In this document: positions 17,286 to 26,243 of the stretch, piece by piece
How positions within the stretch are numbered: position 1 is the first letter of the stretch
How the letters are laid out: every line of letters starts with the position of its first letter
Program-made: the position numbers and the translations under genes
Source: Bacteroidales bacterium
GTDB lineage: Bacteria > Bacteroidota > Bacteroidia > Bacteroidales > F082
Assembly (NCBI GenBank): GCA_016281295.1
Contig: JAEEII010000066.1
Span: 9,738 to 73,737 of the forward strand
Reading direction: 5' to 3'
Length of the DNA: 64,000 nucleotides
The notes under the pieces: model-generated
What the model saw: the letters and a program-made list of their open reading frames with translations, nothing else
What the model was told of the DNA's origin: nothing
The model's database searches: none

Positions 17286-18479
17286 ATGAGAAGGATTATC
17301 AACAGTCTGTTAGACAACGATTTATACACATTTAGCGTTTGCTACGCATATCTACAGAAGTTCCCGCGTGCCATGGGACAATACACTTTTGTAGATCGCA
17401 ACAACACCGTCTATCCCAAAGGCTTCGCGGAGAAGCTAAGGGAACAGTTCGACAGCCTCGCCGACCTGCGCATCACTGATGAAGAAACACGTTTCATGAA
17501 ACGGAAATGCTATTACTTCCCTCTGTGGTTCTTCACCTTCCTGAAAGGTTTCCACCTGAGACCCTCCGAGGTCGAGGTGAGCCAAGACGAAGAAGGACAT
17601 CTTCACATCATCGTCACAGGCCTGCTGTGGCGCACCGTATTCTGGGAGATGCCCATCCTGGCTACCGTGTCCGAGCTTTCCCATGAATTGAAAGGCGAGT
17701 TTGAGCATTACGATGCGGAGAAAGAATACAAGAAATCGTACGACAAAGGCATCAGGTTGATTGGCAATGGCGTGAAATTCAGCGATTTCGGGACACGTCG
17801 CCGATTCTCATTCGAGCATCAGGACCTGGTAATCCGCTCTTTCATCGAGGCACAGAAACAATTCACCAAGACCTGTTTCGTGGGTACCAGCAACGTGCTG
17901 TTGGCCATGAAATACGACCTCACTCCTATCGGCACCATGAGTCACCAGTTCATCGAGACCTGCTCGCTCTACGGCTACAACGAGGCAAACTATCTCGCCA
18001 TGGACTACTGGCAAGAGGTGTATGCAGGCAGCTTGGGTGTGTTTCTCTACGACACCTACACCCGCAAGGCCTTCTTCCAGAACTTCACCATGCTGCATGC
18101 CAAACTGTTCGACGGATTGCGTGTGGATAGCGGCGACAACTACGAGGCTTTGGAAGAGATTATCAACAAATACAAGGAGTTAGGCATTGACCCCGCACAA
18201 AAGTCCATCATCTTCAGCAACGGTCTGAACGTCGATGAAGCGCTGGCTATCCACGAGGCGGTGAATGGAAGGATGCAGGACTCGTTCGGCATCGGCACCC
18301 ATCTCACATGCGACATCGACAACGTGAAGGCCATGAACATCGTGGTGAAACTCACCGCAGCCAAGATCACGGAGAAACGTACTTGGAAGAAGGTGGTCAA
18401 GCTCAGCGACGACCTCGGAAAATATACAGGAGACCCCGAAGAAATCGAGATCTGCAAGAAGACGCTGGAAATCAGTTAA
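17286..18479 (+). CDS. pncB: Nicotinate phosphoribosyltransferase
   Basis: Makes nicotinate mononucleotide from nicotinate and PRPP with ATP hydrolysis, the entry step of NAD salvage. The 397 residues cover the full family length. Recognisable parts are LLDNDLYTFSVCYAYLQKFP at the N-terminus, GTRRRFSFEHQ near 168, the GTSNVLLAMKYDLTPIGTMS block with HQF, the DTY segment, and FDGLRVDSGD followed by IIFSNGLN and FGIGTHLTCD, which form the PRPP and nicotinate sites. It lies 18 bases after the phosphate operon and may be cotranscribed; the enzyme releases phosphate and pyrophosphate, so the link could be more than chance. A repeat element follows the gene. Confidence 0.95.
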   Translation: MRRIINSLLDNDLYTFSVCYAYLQKFPRAMGQYTFVDRNNTVYPKGFAEKLREQFDSLADLRITDEETRFMKRKCYYFPLWFFTFLKGFHLRPSEVEVSQDEEGHLHIIVTGLLWRTVFWEMPILATVSELSHELKGEFEHYDAEKEYKKSYDKGIRLIGNGVKFSDFGTRRRFSFEHQDLVIRSFIEAQKQFTKTCFVGTSNVLLAMKYDLTPIGTMSHQFIETCSLYGYNEANYLAMDYWQEVYAGSLGVFLYDTYTRKAFFQNFTMLHAKLFDGLRVDSGDNYEALEEIINKYKELGIDPAQKSIIFSNGLNVDEALAIHEAVNGRMQDSFGIGTHLTCDIDNVKAMNIVVKLTAAKITEKRTWKKVVKLSDDLGKYTGDPEEIEICKKTLEIS

Positions 18480-18500
18480 ACGGAGAACGGAAAATGGGGT

Positions 18501-18585
18501 TACCCCGATAGGGGTTTTCTCTTGGCAGAAAGGGAATTAGGGACGAACCCTCCCCTCTCCACTATGGAGAGGGGTCGGGGGTGAA
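18501..18585 (+). repeat. Composite palindromic repeat, copy A
   Basis: First part: ACCCC-GATA-GGGGT hairpin at 18502-18515 followed by TTTTCT and GGCAGAA. Second part: nine-base arms CCCCTCTCC (18552-18560) and GGAGAGGGG (18566-18574), then GGGGGTGAAG. The same two parts with almost the same 51-base offset occur at 39505-39590. It sits between convergent genes and the first hairpin plus T-run may also terminate pncB. Confidence 0.7.
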
Positions 18586-18591
18586 GTAAGA

Positions 18592-20859
18592 TCAATTCCG
18601 GTAATCGCTGTAATAGACGCAATTAGAATACACCGTGGTGTAATAATCGGTTTGTTTGTAACGCTCAAACTCGTTCCACAAAGGATCGGAGACGGATTTC
18701 AAATACCTATTGCCTTCACGCTCTAAGTCTTGCTGGGCGTTCTTGGCTTGGGCAAAGACGATATGGGCTTTCAGCTCATCGTCTTTGGCATACTTTTTGG
18801 CCTTCTCAAGATATTGCTCCGACAGATACAAGGTATTCAGATAAGTATCGTCATCTAAGCTGAATTTGCTGTAACTAAAGCCGTTGTTGTTATCAAAGCG
18901 CAGATAATGACGATAATAGCCCGTCACACTGACATTATAGAAGAAGTTGGCCATCAGGTAATAGGCTTTGGCAGCGCGATCGCCATCCTTCTCCTCCCCT
19001 ATAGCCTGGAGCCGCATCAACACATCCGTCACCTCAGCCTCGTTCATATTGTCGTGAATGAAAGAGAACTCATCGAGATAGTCCGCACGCATGATGTTCC
19101 TTTCCTTACCACTGTACCACACCTGGATATTATGCCCGAAGATACGCTTGGAAACCTTGAGACGGGTCTGCTGGTCAAAGAGCGGTTTGGCGGCTTTGAG
19201 ATTGCCTTCGGAGAGTCGCAGGACTCCCTTTACGTAGGCTATATAGCGGTTGAAATCCACCATCTCCGCAGTTCCACGCATAGCTAGGTAACGTTCCAAT
19301 GAAGTCTTGTCTTTCTTGTTCAAGAAGGACTGAATCTCATCCAGCAACTCTTCCCGAGGATTGTTTTCAATCTCAGTGAGATGTTGCGTCACCAAAAAAG
19401 ATTTCGCGAATTCCTCCTGCAAAGTATAACGGTTTGTGAGCACTCGTTCAACAAAGGTCGGGTAAACAGAATTGAAAACATATTGATTCTCATACAAATC
19501 ATAGCCCTTGGTAATCAAATCCTCATATTTCCCAAACAAGGTATTTTCAACCTCTGCAGTAAGATTTGGCTGTTTACAGATGTCGATATAGGCCGTCAGG
19601 TTGCGCACCATCGTCATGTACAATTCATCTTTCGAGTTCACCTTAGCCAAGGCAGAAGAAGCCTTGTCGAAATCCTTGTTGAGGAAATGCAGGTAGGAAG
19701 AGGCCAGGTTCCAGAAGTTCTTTTCTGTGGCTTTGCCACATTGCTTGTCGCTGAGTGCCATAGTCTGGTTCAAGAAAGGTCTTAGTGTCTCCTCGTTGTC
19801 TTTGGAAATCATCGGATAACGAGGATCAGAAGTTTCAACATCATCGGTAAAATAGGCTGTCAACAAGTTACGCTCCAGCATGTTGATGGCACGCACCATG
19901 AGCACCTTGGCTTGTATGGCATCGGGGTTATTCGCAATAATCTTCTCGATTTCGTTGACAGGATTGTTGAAGTTGCTGTAGCCCATGAGGAGATAGATCT
20001 CGTTGCGTTCATTGTCGTCGGCGGCTCCTGCCACGAAGTCGGCGAAGGAAATCTCATTATCCCAGCCCATAGTCATGGAGGTGTAGGCCTGGGTCTTCAG
20101 GTCGGTAGAGTTGGCAAACACACGGACAAATTCGCGATTCGCTTGTTCGGTCTCCCCCATGCCGCGCAGCGCACCCGCTTTTTGGCTCAAGGCATAATAA
20201 TACATCTCGGTATGCAAGTTCAGGGGCTCCACGTAAGTGTCGAACAGTTGGACGGCTTCTTCGAAGCGACGGGTATAATGTGCCAGGCGGACTAACTGGT
20301 AGCCATAACGCAACTTCAGCTCGGTGTCAGATTCAGCCTTCCAGCTTTTAGTAAGCACCGTCTTTACTTTATTATAATCCAAGTCGCCAGCATGATGCTC
20401 ATAGTCATCGCTGAAATCCCAATAATCTATATTATTATCCTCTCCAGGGATGATGCGCATATAAGGCTCCAGATATTTTGAATAAGCCAAGTAAAGTAAT
20501 GCTTGCTTATGTTTTTTAGCGAACTCAGGGGTGACAAACGACAGTTTGGGGTCGGAGGCCGTCTTGCCTTTGGTGATACTCTGAAGATCCTCACGTTTTG
20601 ACTCAAACACCAGATAACGAGTGTCTTCATAGCTCAGACCGAGATAACGCTGCCATTCCTCAATATTGCCATTACGCAAAATCTCATTGGTATAATAGCG
20701 ATCGTAGGTCAACAAGAAAGGTTTGTAACGGGGGTCATTCATGATTTCCTGGGAGAAAAGATTAAAGAAATAATCATCCGCATCATACCATCCACAAGCG
20801 ATGGTTCTTCCCATAAATGCCGTAAGCAATAAAACCAGTAAAAAAAATTTCCTAAACAT
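18592..20859 (-). CDS. Exported helical-repeat protein of unknown function
   Basis: A 755-residue protein I do not recognise. It has a signal peptide (hydrophobic core at 6-20, probable cleavage near TIA-CGW) and then almost wholly helical sequence with TPR-like spacing: for example the region around 215-330 (AVQLFDTYVEPL, MYYYALSQKAGALRGMGETE, YLLMGYSNF) and around 645-720 (AKAYYLMANFFYN, LYLSEQYLEKAKKYAKDDE, FAQAKNAQQ). Aromatic residues, above all tyrosine, are frequent. No catalytic motif is evident, so a scaffold or receptor role in the periplasm is the most I would infer. It is the last gene of a leftward run and starts 12 bases after the stop of the lipoprotein gene at 20872-21873, with which it probably works. 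Confidence 0.72.
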   Translation of the reverse strand: MFRKFFLLVLLLTAFMGRTIACGWYDADDYFFNLFSQEIMNDPRYKPFLLTYDRYYTNEILRNGNIEEWQRYLGLSYEDTRYLVFESKREDLQSITKGKTASDPKLSFVTPEFAKKHKQALLYLAYSKYLEPYMRIIPGEDNNIDYWDFSDDYEHHAGDLDYNKVKTVLTKSWKAESDTELKLRYGYQLVRLAHYTRRFEEAVQLFDTYVEPLNLHTEMYYYALSQKAGALRGMGETEQANREFVRVFANSTDLKTQAYTSMTMGWDNEISFADFVAGAADDNERNEIYLLMGYSNFNNPVNEIEKIIANNPDAIQAKVLMVRAINMLERNLLTAYFTDDVETSDPRYPMISKDNEETLRPFLNQTMALSDKQCGKATEKNFWNLASSYLHFLNKDFDKASSALAKVNSKDELYMTMVRNLTAYIDICKQPNLTAEVENTLFGKYEDLITKGYDLYENQYVFNSVYPTFVERVLTNRYTLQEEFAKSFLVTQHLTEIENNPREELLDEIQSFLNKKDKTSLERYLAMRGTAEMVDFNRYIAYVKGVLRLSEGNLKAAKPLFDQQTRLKVSKRIFGHNIQVWYSGKERNIMRADYLDEFSFIHDNMNEAEVTDVLMRLQAIGEEKDGDRAAKAYYLMANFFYNVSVTGYYRHYLRFDNNNGFSYSKFSLDDDTYLNTLYLSEQYLEKAKKYAKDDELKAHIVFAQAKNAQQDLEREGNRYLKSVSDPLWNEFERYKQTDYYTTVYSNCVYYSDYRN

Positions 20860-20871
20860 ATTGTTTTCTTT

Positions 20872-21873
20872 TTAATTTAACTCATCAATGGTAAATCGAG
20901 TCAGAAAACCCCGACTCAAGTGGAAATACACCCAACGGAAATCCCTTTTGATGGTGTGGTTGAGATAGTCTTTCGCTTCCAACAGAAGCTCAGGAGTAAT
21001 AGCCTCAATCTTGATTTTAAATCCGCTGTTGATGTAGAGTCCTTGGCAAAAGCCATCCTCTTTCACTATATAAGTATTCTCGTCAATCTTCTCATACATA
21101 GGAGTTTGCAAGTCATCCTCGGTAAGTCCGTTGATCAATTTCACCTTTCCCAGATGGTTGGTGACGACGCCCCAAGAATAGATAGGCAGAATCACATCAA
21201 AGGGAATCGGGTATTCGTTGATGTTAGAGGTATAGGCTTTCAGCAGTGCCATGTCGAGGATGGAGTTACGCGTCATGCCTTCGAGGGGGCTGGAGGTGGC
21301 ATAGCACATCAGGCTACCTCTTTCAACAGGAGGCACGCCCGTCTTTTTACGGTCGCGGATTTGATGAAGGCGCAAGGTGCAAGTGACTGCACATTGCGAT
21401 TGTTCAGAGAGTTCCTTCAGAAATCGGAAATAAGCGTCACGGGTTCGTTCGGTCCAGTCGCAGTCGATTTGAATCTCATGGAATGTCACTTCAGCGGCTT
21501 GCATAAAGTGTTCGATGCCAGAGAAGACATTGGACGCCAGCTTCGACACCTCGTCATCGCTGACGTAGGTCAAGAAGGTACGGTTGGTGATGAACACCAC
21601 GGGAATCACTTCGATGTCTTGCGCGGGGAGCTTGTCTTGGTGAAAAGATTGAATTGACCCAACAGGGATTGCTGTGCCATCTTCCAGATCCACATCGAAG
21701 AGGCGGAGAAACAGGCGTTGGCTCTTGAGTTGGGTAAAATACGCAGACTCAGTCTCCCCCACATCATAATGCGATTTCCAATAATAGAAATCGACACCAT
21801 GGCTACGCTGACACGCGCATGATAGTAGCATCATGAGCGCGCAAAACAAGGAAACTGACATCATTCTGTTCAT
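20872..21873 (-). CDS. Lipoprotein of unknown function, possible TIM-barrel hydrolase-like fold
   Basis: A 333-residue predicted lipoprotein. The ATG at 21873 is chosen because it gives a proper lipoprotein signal (LLSCAC); an open extension to 21996 runs into topB. The mature part has short beta-like strands alternating with helices, including VTFHEIQIDCDWTERTRDAYFRF-type sequence in which a strand ends in D-x-D before a helix, then TCTLRLHQI, DVILPIYSWG, and a hydrophobic segment. This resembles glycoside-hydrolase-like barrels and faintly the DUF3142 group, but I cannot confirm either. A TACTTTTG element lies four bases before the start, so it may have its own, nearly leaderless, transcript inside the run that includes topB and the exported partner downstream. 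Confidence 0.7.
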   Translation of the reverse strand: MNRMMSVSLFCALMMLLSCACQRSHGVDFYYWKSHYDVGETESAYFTQLKSQRLFLRLFDVDLEDGTAIPVGSIQSFHQDKLPAQDIEVIPVVFITNRTFLTYVSDDEVSKLASNVFSGIEHFMQAAEVTFHEIQIDCDWTERTRDAYFRFLKELSEQSQCAVTCTLRLHQIRDRKKTGVPPVERGSLMCYATSSPLEGMTRNSILDMALLKAYTSNINEYPIPFDVILPIYSWGVVTNHLGKVKLINGLTEDDLQTPMYEKIDENTYIVKEDGFCQGLYINSGFKIKIEAITPELLLEAKDYLNHTIKRDFRWVYFHLSRGFLTRFTIDELN

Positions 21874-21877
21874 TTCG

Positions 21878-21885
21878 CAAAAGTA
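21878..21885 (-). promoter_or_regulatory. -7 promoter element abutting the lipoprotein start
   Basis: TACTTTTG on the minus strand; only four bases separate it from the ATG at 21873. Confidence 0.5.
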
Positions 21886-21899
21886 AGGATATTTTTCAA

Positions 21900-23942
21900 T
21901 CAAAACAACTGTCTCCACCCGCATCCATTCTTCCATTCGGAGCAGCCGTATGCTGTTTTGCCTTTGATAATGTGGCCTTTGCCGCATAAAGGACACGGTT
22001 TCCCCACCAAGGCATCAGAGTTGACAACGGCAGGAGCTGCCACGTTAACGGTTTCTTTCGCCTTTTTGGCTTTGGGAGCCGTAGTTTTCTTAGGAGCCGC
22101 TTTCTTCGGCTTTGGCTTCTCCTCCACCATCACGGTCACACGACGGTTGCTGTTGTCAAGCATCACCTGGTTGACGATTTCGGTAACCATCTGTTTCAGT
22201 TCCTCCAAAAACTGCCTTGCATCATACTTATGCTGTTCAATTTCACGGAGTTTCTTTTCCCAAATACCTGTCAGTTCAGCGCTTTTCAAAAGGTCTTCAT
22301 GGATGAGGCCGATGAGCTCAATGCCTGTGGGTGTAGGCTCAAGGCTTTTACGCACCTTTTTAATATAATTACGTTTGAACAGCGTCTCGATGATGGCAGC
22401 CCTGGTTGAAGGTCGGCCGATGCCATTCTCTTTCATGACCTCACGGAGGGAGTCGTCATCCACCAGCTTTCCTGCCGTTTCCATGGCTCTCAGCAATGTA
22501 GCCTCGGTAAATGGCTTCGGCGGCTGAGTCCATTTCTCCGCAAGCTGAGGAACATGCGGCCCGTGTTCGCCTTTCACAAACACCGGCAATGTTCGCTCCT
22601 CCTCTTCTTCCTTCTGTCTCCCGTCTTCTGCCTTCTGACTTTTGTCTTCTGCCTTCTCAAAACGAATCACCTCGCGCCAACCAGGAACAAGAATCTGCTT
22701 TCCGGAGGTCTTGAATTCCACTTCTTCCACTTTTCCTAATACCGTTGTGGTAGAGAACTGGCAATCAGGATAGAACACCGCGATGAAATGGCGGCACACC
22801 TCGTCATAGACTTTCCCCTCGGCAAACGACAGGTTTTGCGGAACCACCCCTGTTGGGATGATGGCATGGTGATCCGTGACCTTGCTGTTGTCGAAGACTT
22901 TCTTGCTCTTAGGCAGCTTCTTTCCTGCCAGTGGCGCAGTCAAAGAAGCGTAGGGCGTGAGTTTTGAAAGGATGCCGGGACATTTCGGGTAGATGTCATC
23001 GCTCAGATAAGTGGTATCGACACGAGGATAGGTGGTGTATTTCTTCTCGTAGAGGCTTTGGATGGTTTGCAGGGTTTGGTCGGCTGAGAAGCCATATTTC
23101 TTGTTGCATTCCACTTGCAAAGAAGTCAGGTCGTACAGTCGCGGCGGAGCTTCCGTTCCTTTTTTGGTAGAGATATCAGTTACCGTAAACTCCTTTCCTT
23201 GAACACTTTCCAAGTCTTTTTGTCCTTCCTCCACTGAGCCATATTTGCCTTTGGTAGCTGTGAAGGTAGTGTCGCGATAGATGGTGGAAAGCACCCAATA
23301 GGCTTCAGGCTTGAAGTTGACAATCTCATGATGACGGTTGACGATCAAAGCCAGCGTGGGAGTCTGCACCCGACCGATGGATAGCACCTGACGGTTCTGT
23401 CCGTATTTCAGGGTATAAAGACGGGTGGCATTCATCCCCAGGAGCCAGTCACCGATAGCACGTGAGAGTCCTGCTTCGTAAAGCGACTGATATTCAGACT
23501 GATCTTTCAGCGTCTTAAATCCCTCACGAATCGACTCTTCCGTCAATGAGGAAATCCACAGACGCTGTACCGGGCAGGTTATCTTTGCCTTTTGCATCAC
23601 CCAGCGTTGGATGAGCTCTCCTTCCTGACCGGCATCACCACAGTTGATGATACGTTCCGCATTTTGGAAGAGCGACTCGATGACTTTGAATTGCTTCTCC
23701 ACCCCTTTGTCGGGTATCAGCTTGATGCCAAATCGAGGCGGTATCATCGGCAAGCGGGTCAAGGCCCAGGCCTTCCACTGGTCGGTGTAATCATGAGGTT
23801 CTTTCAAGGTGCAGAGGTGTCCGAAAGTCCATGTCACCTGGTAGCCGTTGCCCTCCATATAGCCGTCATGAGCCTGGTTGGCACCCAGCACTTTCGCGAT
23901 GTCTCGCGCTACACTCGGCTTTTCAGCGATGCAAACAATCAT
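21900..23942 (-). CDS. topB: DNA topoisomerase III
   Basis: Type IA topoisomerase of 680 residues that passes single strands and decatenates DNA. TOPRIM domain: AEKPSVARD at 6-14 and GDAGQEGELI at 102-111, where the second aspartate of the usual D-x-D is glycine (residue 105). The active-site tyrosine is Tyr305 in YPRVDT, and the IGRPSTRA motif is near 507. The C-terminus has a lysine/alanine-rich segment and one zinc-ribbon-like CPLCGKG...YGCSEWKNGC. A charged linker at about 429-449 (KAEDKSQKAEDGRQKEEEEE) is encoded by sequence that matches an intergenic repeat (see findings). It lies 20 bases after the upstream antiporter gene and 26 before the lipoprotein gene. Confidence 0.94.
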   Translation of the reverse strand: MIVCIAEKPSVARDIAKVLGANQAHDGYMEGNGYQVTWTFGHLCTLKEPHDYTDQWKAWALTRLPMIPPRFGIKLIPDKGVEKQFKVIESLFQNAERIINCGDAGQEGELIQRWVMQKAKITCPVQRLWISSLTEESIREGFKTLKDQSEYQSLYEAGLSRAIGDWLLGMNATRLYTLKYGQNRQVLSIGRVQTPTLALIVNRHHEIVNFKPEAYWVLSTIYRDTTFTATKGKYGSVEEGQKDLESVQGKEFTVTDISTKKGTEAPPRLYDLTSLQVECNKKYGFSADQTLQTIQSLYEKKYTTYPRVDTTYLSDDIYPKCPGILSKLTPYASLTAPLAGKKLPKSKKVFDNSKVTDHHAIIPTGVVPQNLSFAEGKVYDEVCRHFIAVFYPDCQFSTTTVLGKVEEVEFKTSGKQILVPGWREVIRFEKAEDKSQKAEDGRQKEEEEERTLPVFVKGEHGPHVPQLAEKWTQPPKPFTEATLLRAMETAGKLVDDDSLREVMKENGIGRPSTRAAIIETLFKRNYIKKVRKSLEPTPTGIELIGLIHEDLLKSAELTGIWEKKLREIEQHKYDARQFLEELKQMVTEIVNQVMLDNSNRRVTVMVEEKPKPKKAAPKKTTAPKAKKAKETVNVAAPAVVNSDALVGKPCPLCGKGHIIKGKTAYGCSEWKNGCGWRQLF

Positions 23943-23946
23943 GGGA

Positions 23947-23981
23947 GGTTAGAGGTTAGAGGTTAAAGGTTAGAGCTTAGG
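23947..23981. repeat. Heptamer tandem repeat (GGTTAGA)n
   Basis: Four copies of GGTTAGA or GGTTAAA start at 23947, 23954, 23961 and 23968, with a fifth degenerate one. The array fills the gap before topB and supplies the last codons and stop of the antiporter gene. Confidence 0.7.
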
Positions 23982-26236
23982 TTCATCAGGTGTTCAGCCT
24001 TGGCTTTTTGGGCGACAAACCACACTAAGTCATTAGGTTGGAATTTGATTTTGGCGGATGGGTTCAAGATAAACTGGCCGTCACGTTCGATGGCGATAAT
24101 CATGGCTTCGTATTGGTCAGCCAAGCCAGAGTCCATCAAAGCAACCCCCACAAAGGGGCTGTCAGAATGCACTTCCACCTTATACATATCCACGTCGCTC
24201 TCCTCGTGTTCCTGAATCAAAGCATCATCAAAGGCCTCCACCTTACCCAACAAGAGACGAAGATGATCTTCATGACCCACAAAGGTTATCTTGTCGTAAG
24301 GAAACAGCTGGAAGTCGGACTTGGGCAACTCATAAAGCTGTTTGCCTCGCTCAACGCTGACCACACTGACATTATAGTTGTCACGGAAATCCGTATTTCT
24401 GATTAACATCCCTGAGTATTCACTGTCGGGACTGAGAGTCATCTTCTGCAGATGGCAATTCTCTTGGAGAATCTCTGGAATAGCGAACACCTGTGAGCTC
24501 TGACGTTTGTTGAGATTATCAGTAAAACGTTCTTCTATACGTTTATGGAATTTCATAGCAGGACTCAACACACGGAGTGTCACCGCATACACCAAGCCGA
24601 AGCCGATGTTGATAAAACGGTAATAGGGAGCTCCCACTCCCAGTCGATCCCAGAAGGTAGCGTTCAAGAAGTGACGCAACACCGAATTAGCCACCACCCA
24701 CACAATGACAAACCTGATGATGAAGATGGTCAAAATCAGCGTCTTGTTAAAACGGCTGTTCTCCATGAGCTTATGAGTGGTTTTCACCAAGGTATGTCTG
24801 AAGCCAATTGCCCATAAGAAAGGCGATAACAGCGTTAAAGTGAAAGCCACACTAATCGCATTACCCCAGACACTCGGCACATAATTCATGACCTCGGAAC
24901 CCACCCAGAAACAGATAAACATCACGGCGATGACGATGGCGACATAGATGATGATATGCTTGAACTGGCGTCCCACAAAACTGGCCATGCTCACCTTCTT
25001 GCCACTTTTCACCTTGATGCCGCTTTCTTTGTTTTCCAAGTGCTTCAGCCACTGGTGCGGGATGTGTTTGCTCACCCACTTATACGTGGGAAGTGCCGCC
25101 TTGATGGCGTAAGGTGTGAGGAAGGTGGTGATGATGGACACGGAGACGATGATAGGATACAAGAACTCGTCGATGACACCATAACTGAGGCCAAGGGTGG
25201 CGATGATGAAAGAGAACTCGCCAATCTGACTAAAGCAGAAGCCGCCTTGGATAGATTGTTTAAGCCCCAACCCCGCAATCAAACGACCGGCCACATTGCT
25301 CAATGGCTTGAAAATCAGCAACACCAGGGTAATAACGAGAATCTGCCACCAGTAATTCACCAAGATCTGAGGATCGACCATCATACCTACTGAGACGAAG
25401 AACACCGCACCAAAAAGGTTTTTGATGGGGGTAGTCAGTTTATGAATCATCTCGGCCTCCAGAGTCTCGGCCAAGATAGAACCCATGATGAAAGCGCCTA
25501 AAGCCGAGGAGAAGCCTGCCAGGTTAGCCAACACCACCATCATGAAGCATAAACCGACTGAAAACACGGTCAAAGTCTCTTCCGACATGAACTTCCTCGC
25601 CCAACGCAAGACCGTAGGCACCAGAAAAATACCGCCGATAAACCAGACTAAAAGGAAAAAGCCCAGCTTCAACATGCTGGACAGCAGCTGCATACCATCA
25701 AAGGTCTTACTCACCGCAAGCGTCGATAGCACCACCATGAGTAACACCGCCTCGAGATCCTCCACCACCAGCTCTCCAATGACATTACCGCTGAACTTCT
25801 CACGATTCAGCTTCATGTCATCGAAAGCCTTGGCGATGATGGTAGTGGAAGAGATGGAGAGCATCGCGCCGAGGAAGATACAGTCCATCTGTGACCATCC
25901 CAGCGTTTTACCCAAGATGAAACCTACCAAGCACATAGTCACCAGCTCAGTGAGAGCAGTGATTCCCACGGTCCCTCCCACCTTTTTTAACTTCTTGAAG
26001 CTGAACTCCAAACCGATACCGAACAGCATGAACACCATGCCAATCTCGCTCCAGGTTTCCACGCTCGTATGGTCGTTGATGACGGGGAACCACTCGAAAT
26101 TAGGACCGATTAAAAAACCGGCTATGATATAACCTAACACCACGGGTTGTTTCAACCACTTGAAAATAACTGTAGTGATACCAGCGGTGACTAAAATAAG
26201 GGCAAGGTCGAAAAATAAAGCAGGCAAGGATTCCAT
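23963..26236 (-). CDS. CPA2-family cation:proton antiporter with regulatory C-terminal domains (second of tandem pair)
   Basis: A 757-residue membrane protein of the KefB/KefC-like CPA2 family, exchanging potassium or sodium for protons. The first 385 residues hold about 12 membrane helices with family motifs GYIIAGFLIGP, VFMLFGIGLEFSF, GAMLSISSTTIIAKAF and FVSVGMMVDP. A second hydrophobic block (about 415-560, four helices) follows, which is longer than in classical Kef proteins. The C-terminal 170 residues hold two RCK_C/TrkA-C-like ligand domains (from LQKMTLSPDSEYSG and from YKVEVHSDSPFVG). It starts seven bases after the stop of its paralogue at 26244-28523, so the pair is one transcription unit. 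No Rossmann TrkA-N domain is visible. The transported ion is not determinable here. Confidence 0.9.
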   Translation of the reverse strand: MESLPALFFDLALILVTAGITTVIFKWLKQPVVLGYIIAGFLIGPNFEWFPVINDHTSVETWSEIGMVFMLFGIGLEFSFKKLKKVGGTVGITALTELVTMCLVGFILGKTLGWSQMDCIFLGAMLSISSTTIIAKAFDDMKLNREKFSGNVIGELVVEDLEAVLLMVVLSTLAVSKTFDGMQLLSSMLKLGFFLLVWFIGGIFLVPTVLRWARKFMSEETLTVFSVGLCFMMVVLANLAGFSSALGAFIMGSILAETLEAEMIHKLTTPIKNLFGAVFFVSVGMMVDPQILVNYWWQILVITLVLLIFKPLSNVAGRLIAGLGLKQSIQGGFCFSQIGEFSFIIATLGLSYGVIDEFLYPIIVSVSIITTFLTPYAIKAALPTYKWVSKHIPHQWLKHLENKESGIKVKSGKKVSMASFVGRQFKHIIIYVAIVIAVMFICFWVGSEVMNYVPSVWGNAISVAFTLTLLSPFLWAIGFRHTLVKTTHKLMENSRFNKTLILTIFIIRFVIVWVVANSVLRHFLNATFWDRLGVGAPYYRFINIGFGLVYAVTLRVLSPAMKFHKRIEERFTDNLNKRQSSQVFAIPEILQENCHLQKMTLSPDSEYSGMLIRNTDFRDNYNVSVVSVERGKQLYELPKSDFQLFPYDKITFVGHEDHLRLLLGKVEAFDDALIQEHEESDVDMYKVEVHSDSPFVGVALMDSGLADQYEAMIIAIERDGQFILNPSAKIKFQPNDLVWFVAQKAKAEHLMNLSSNL

Positions 26237-26243
26237 AGCGAGG

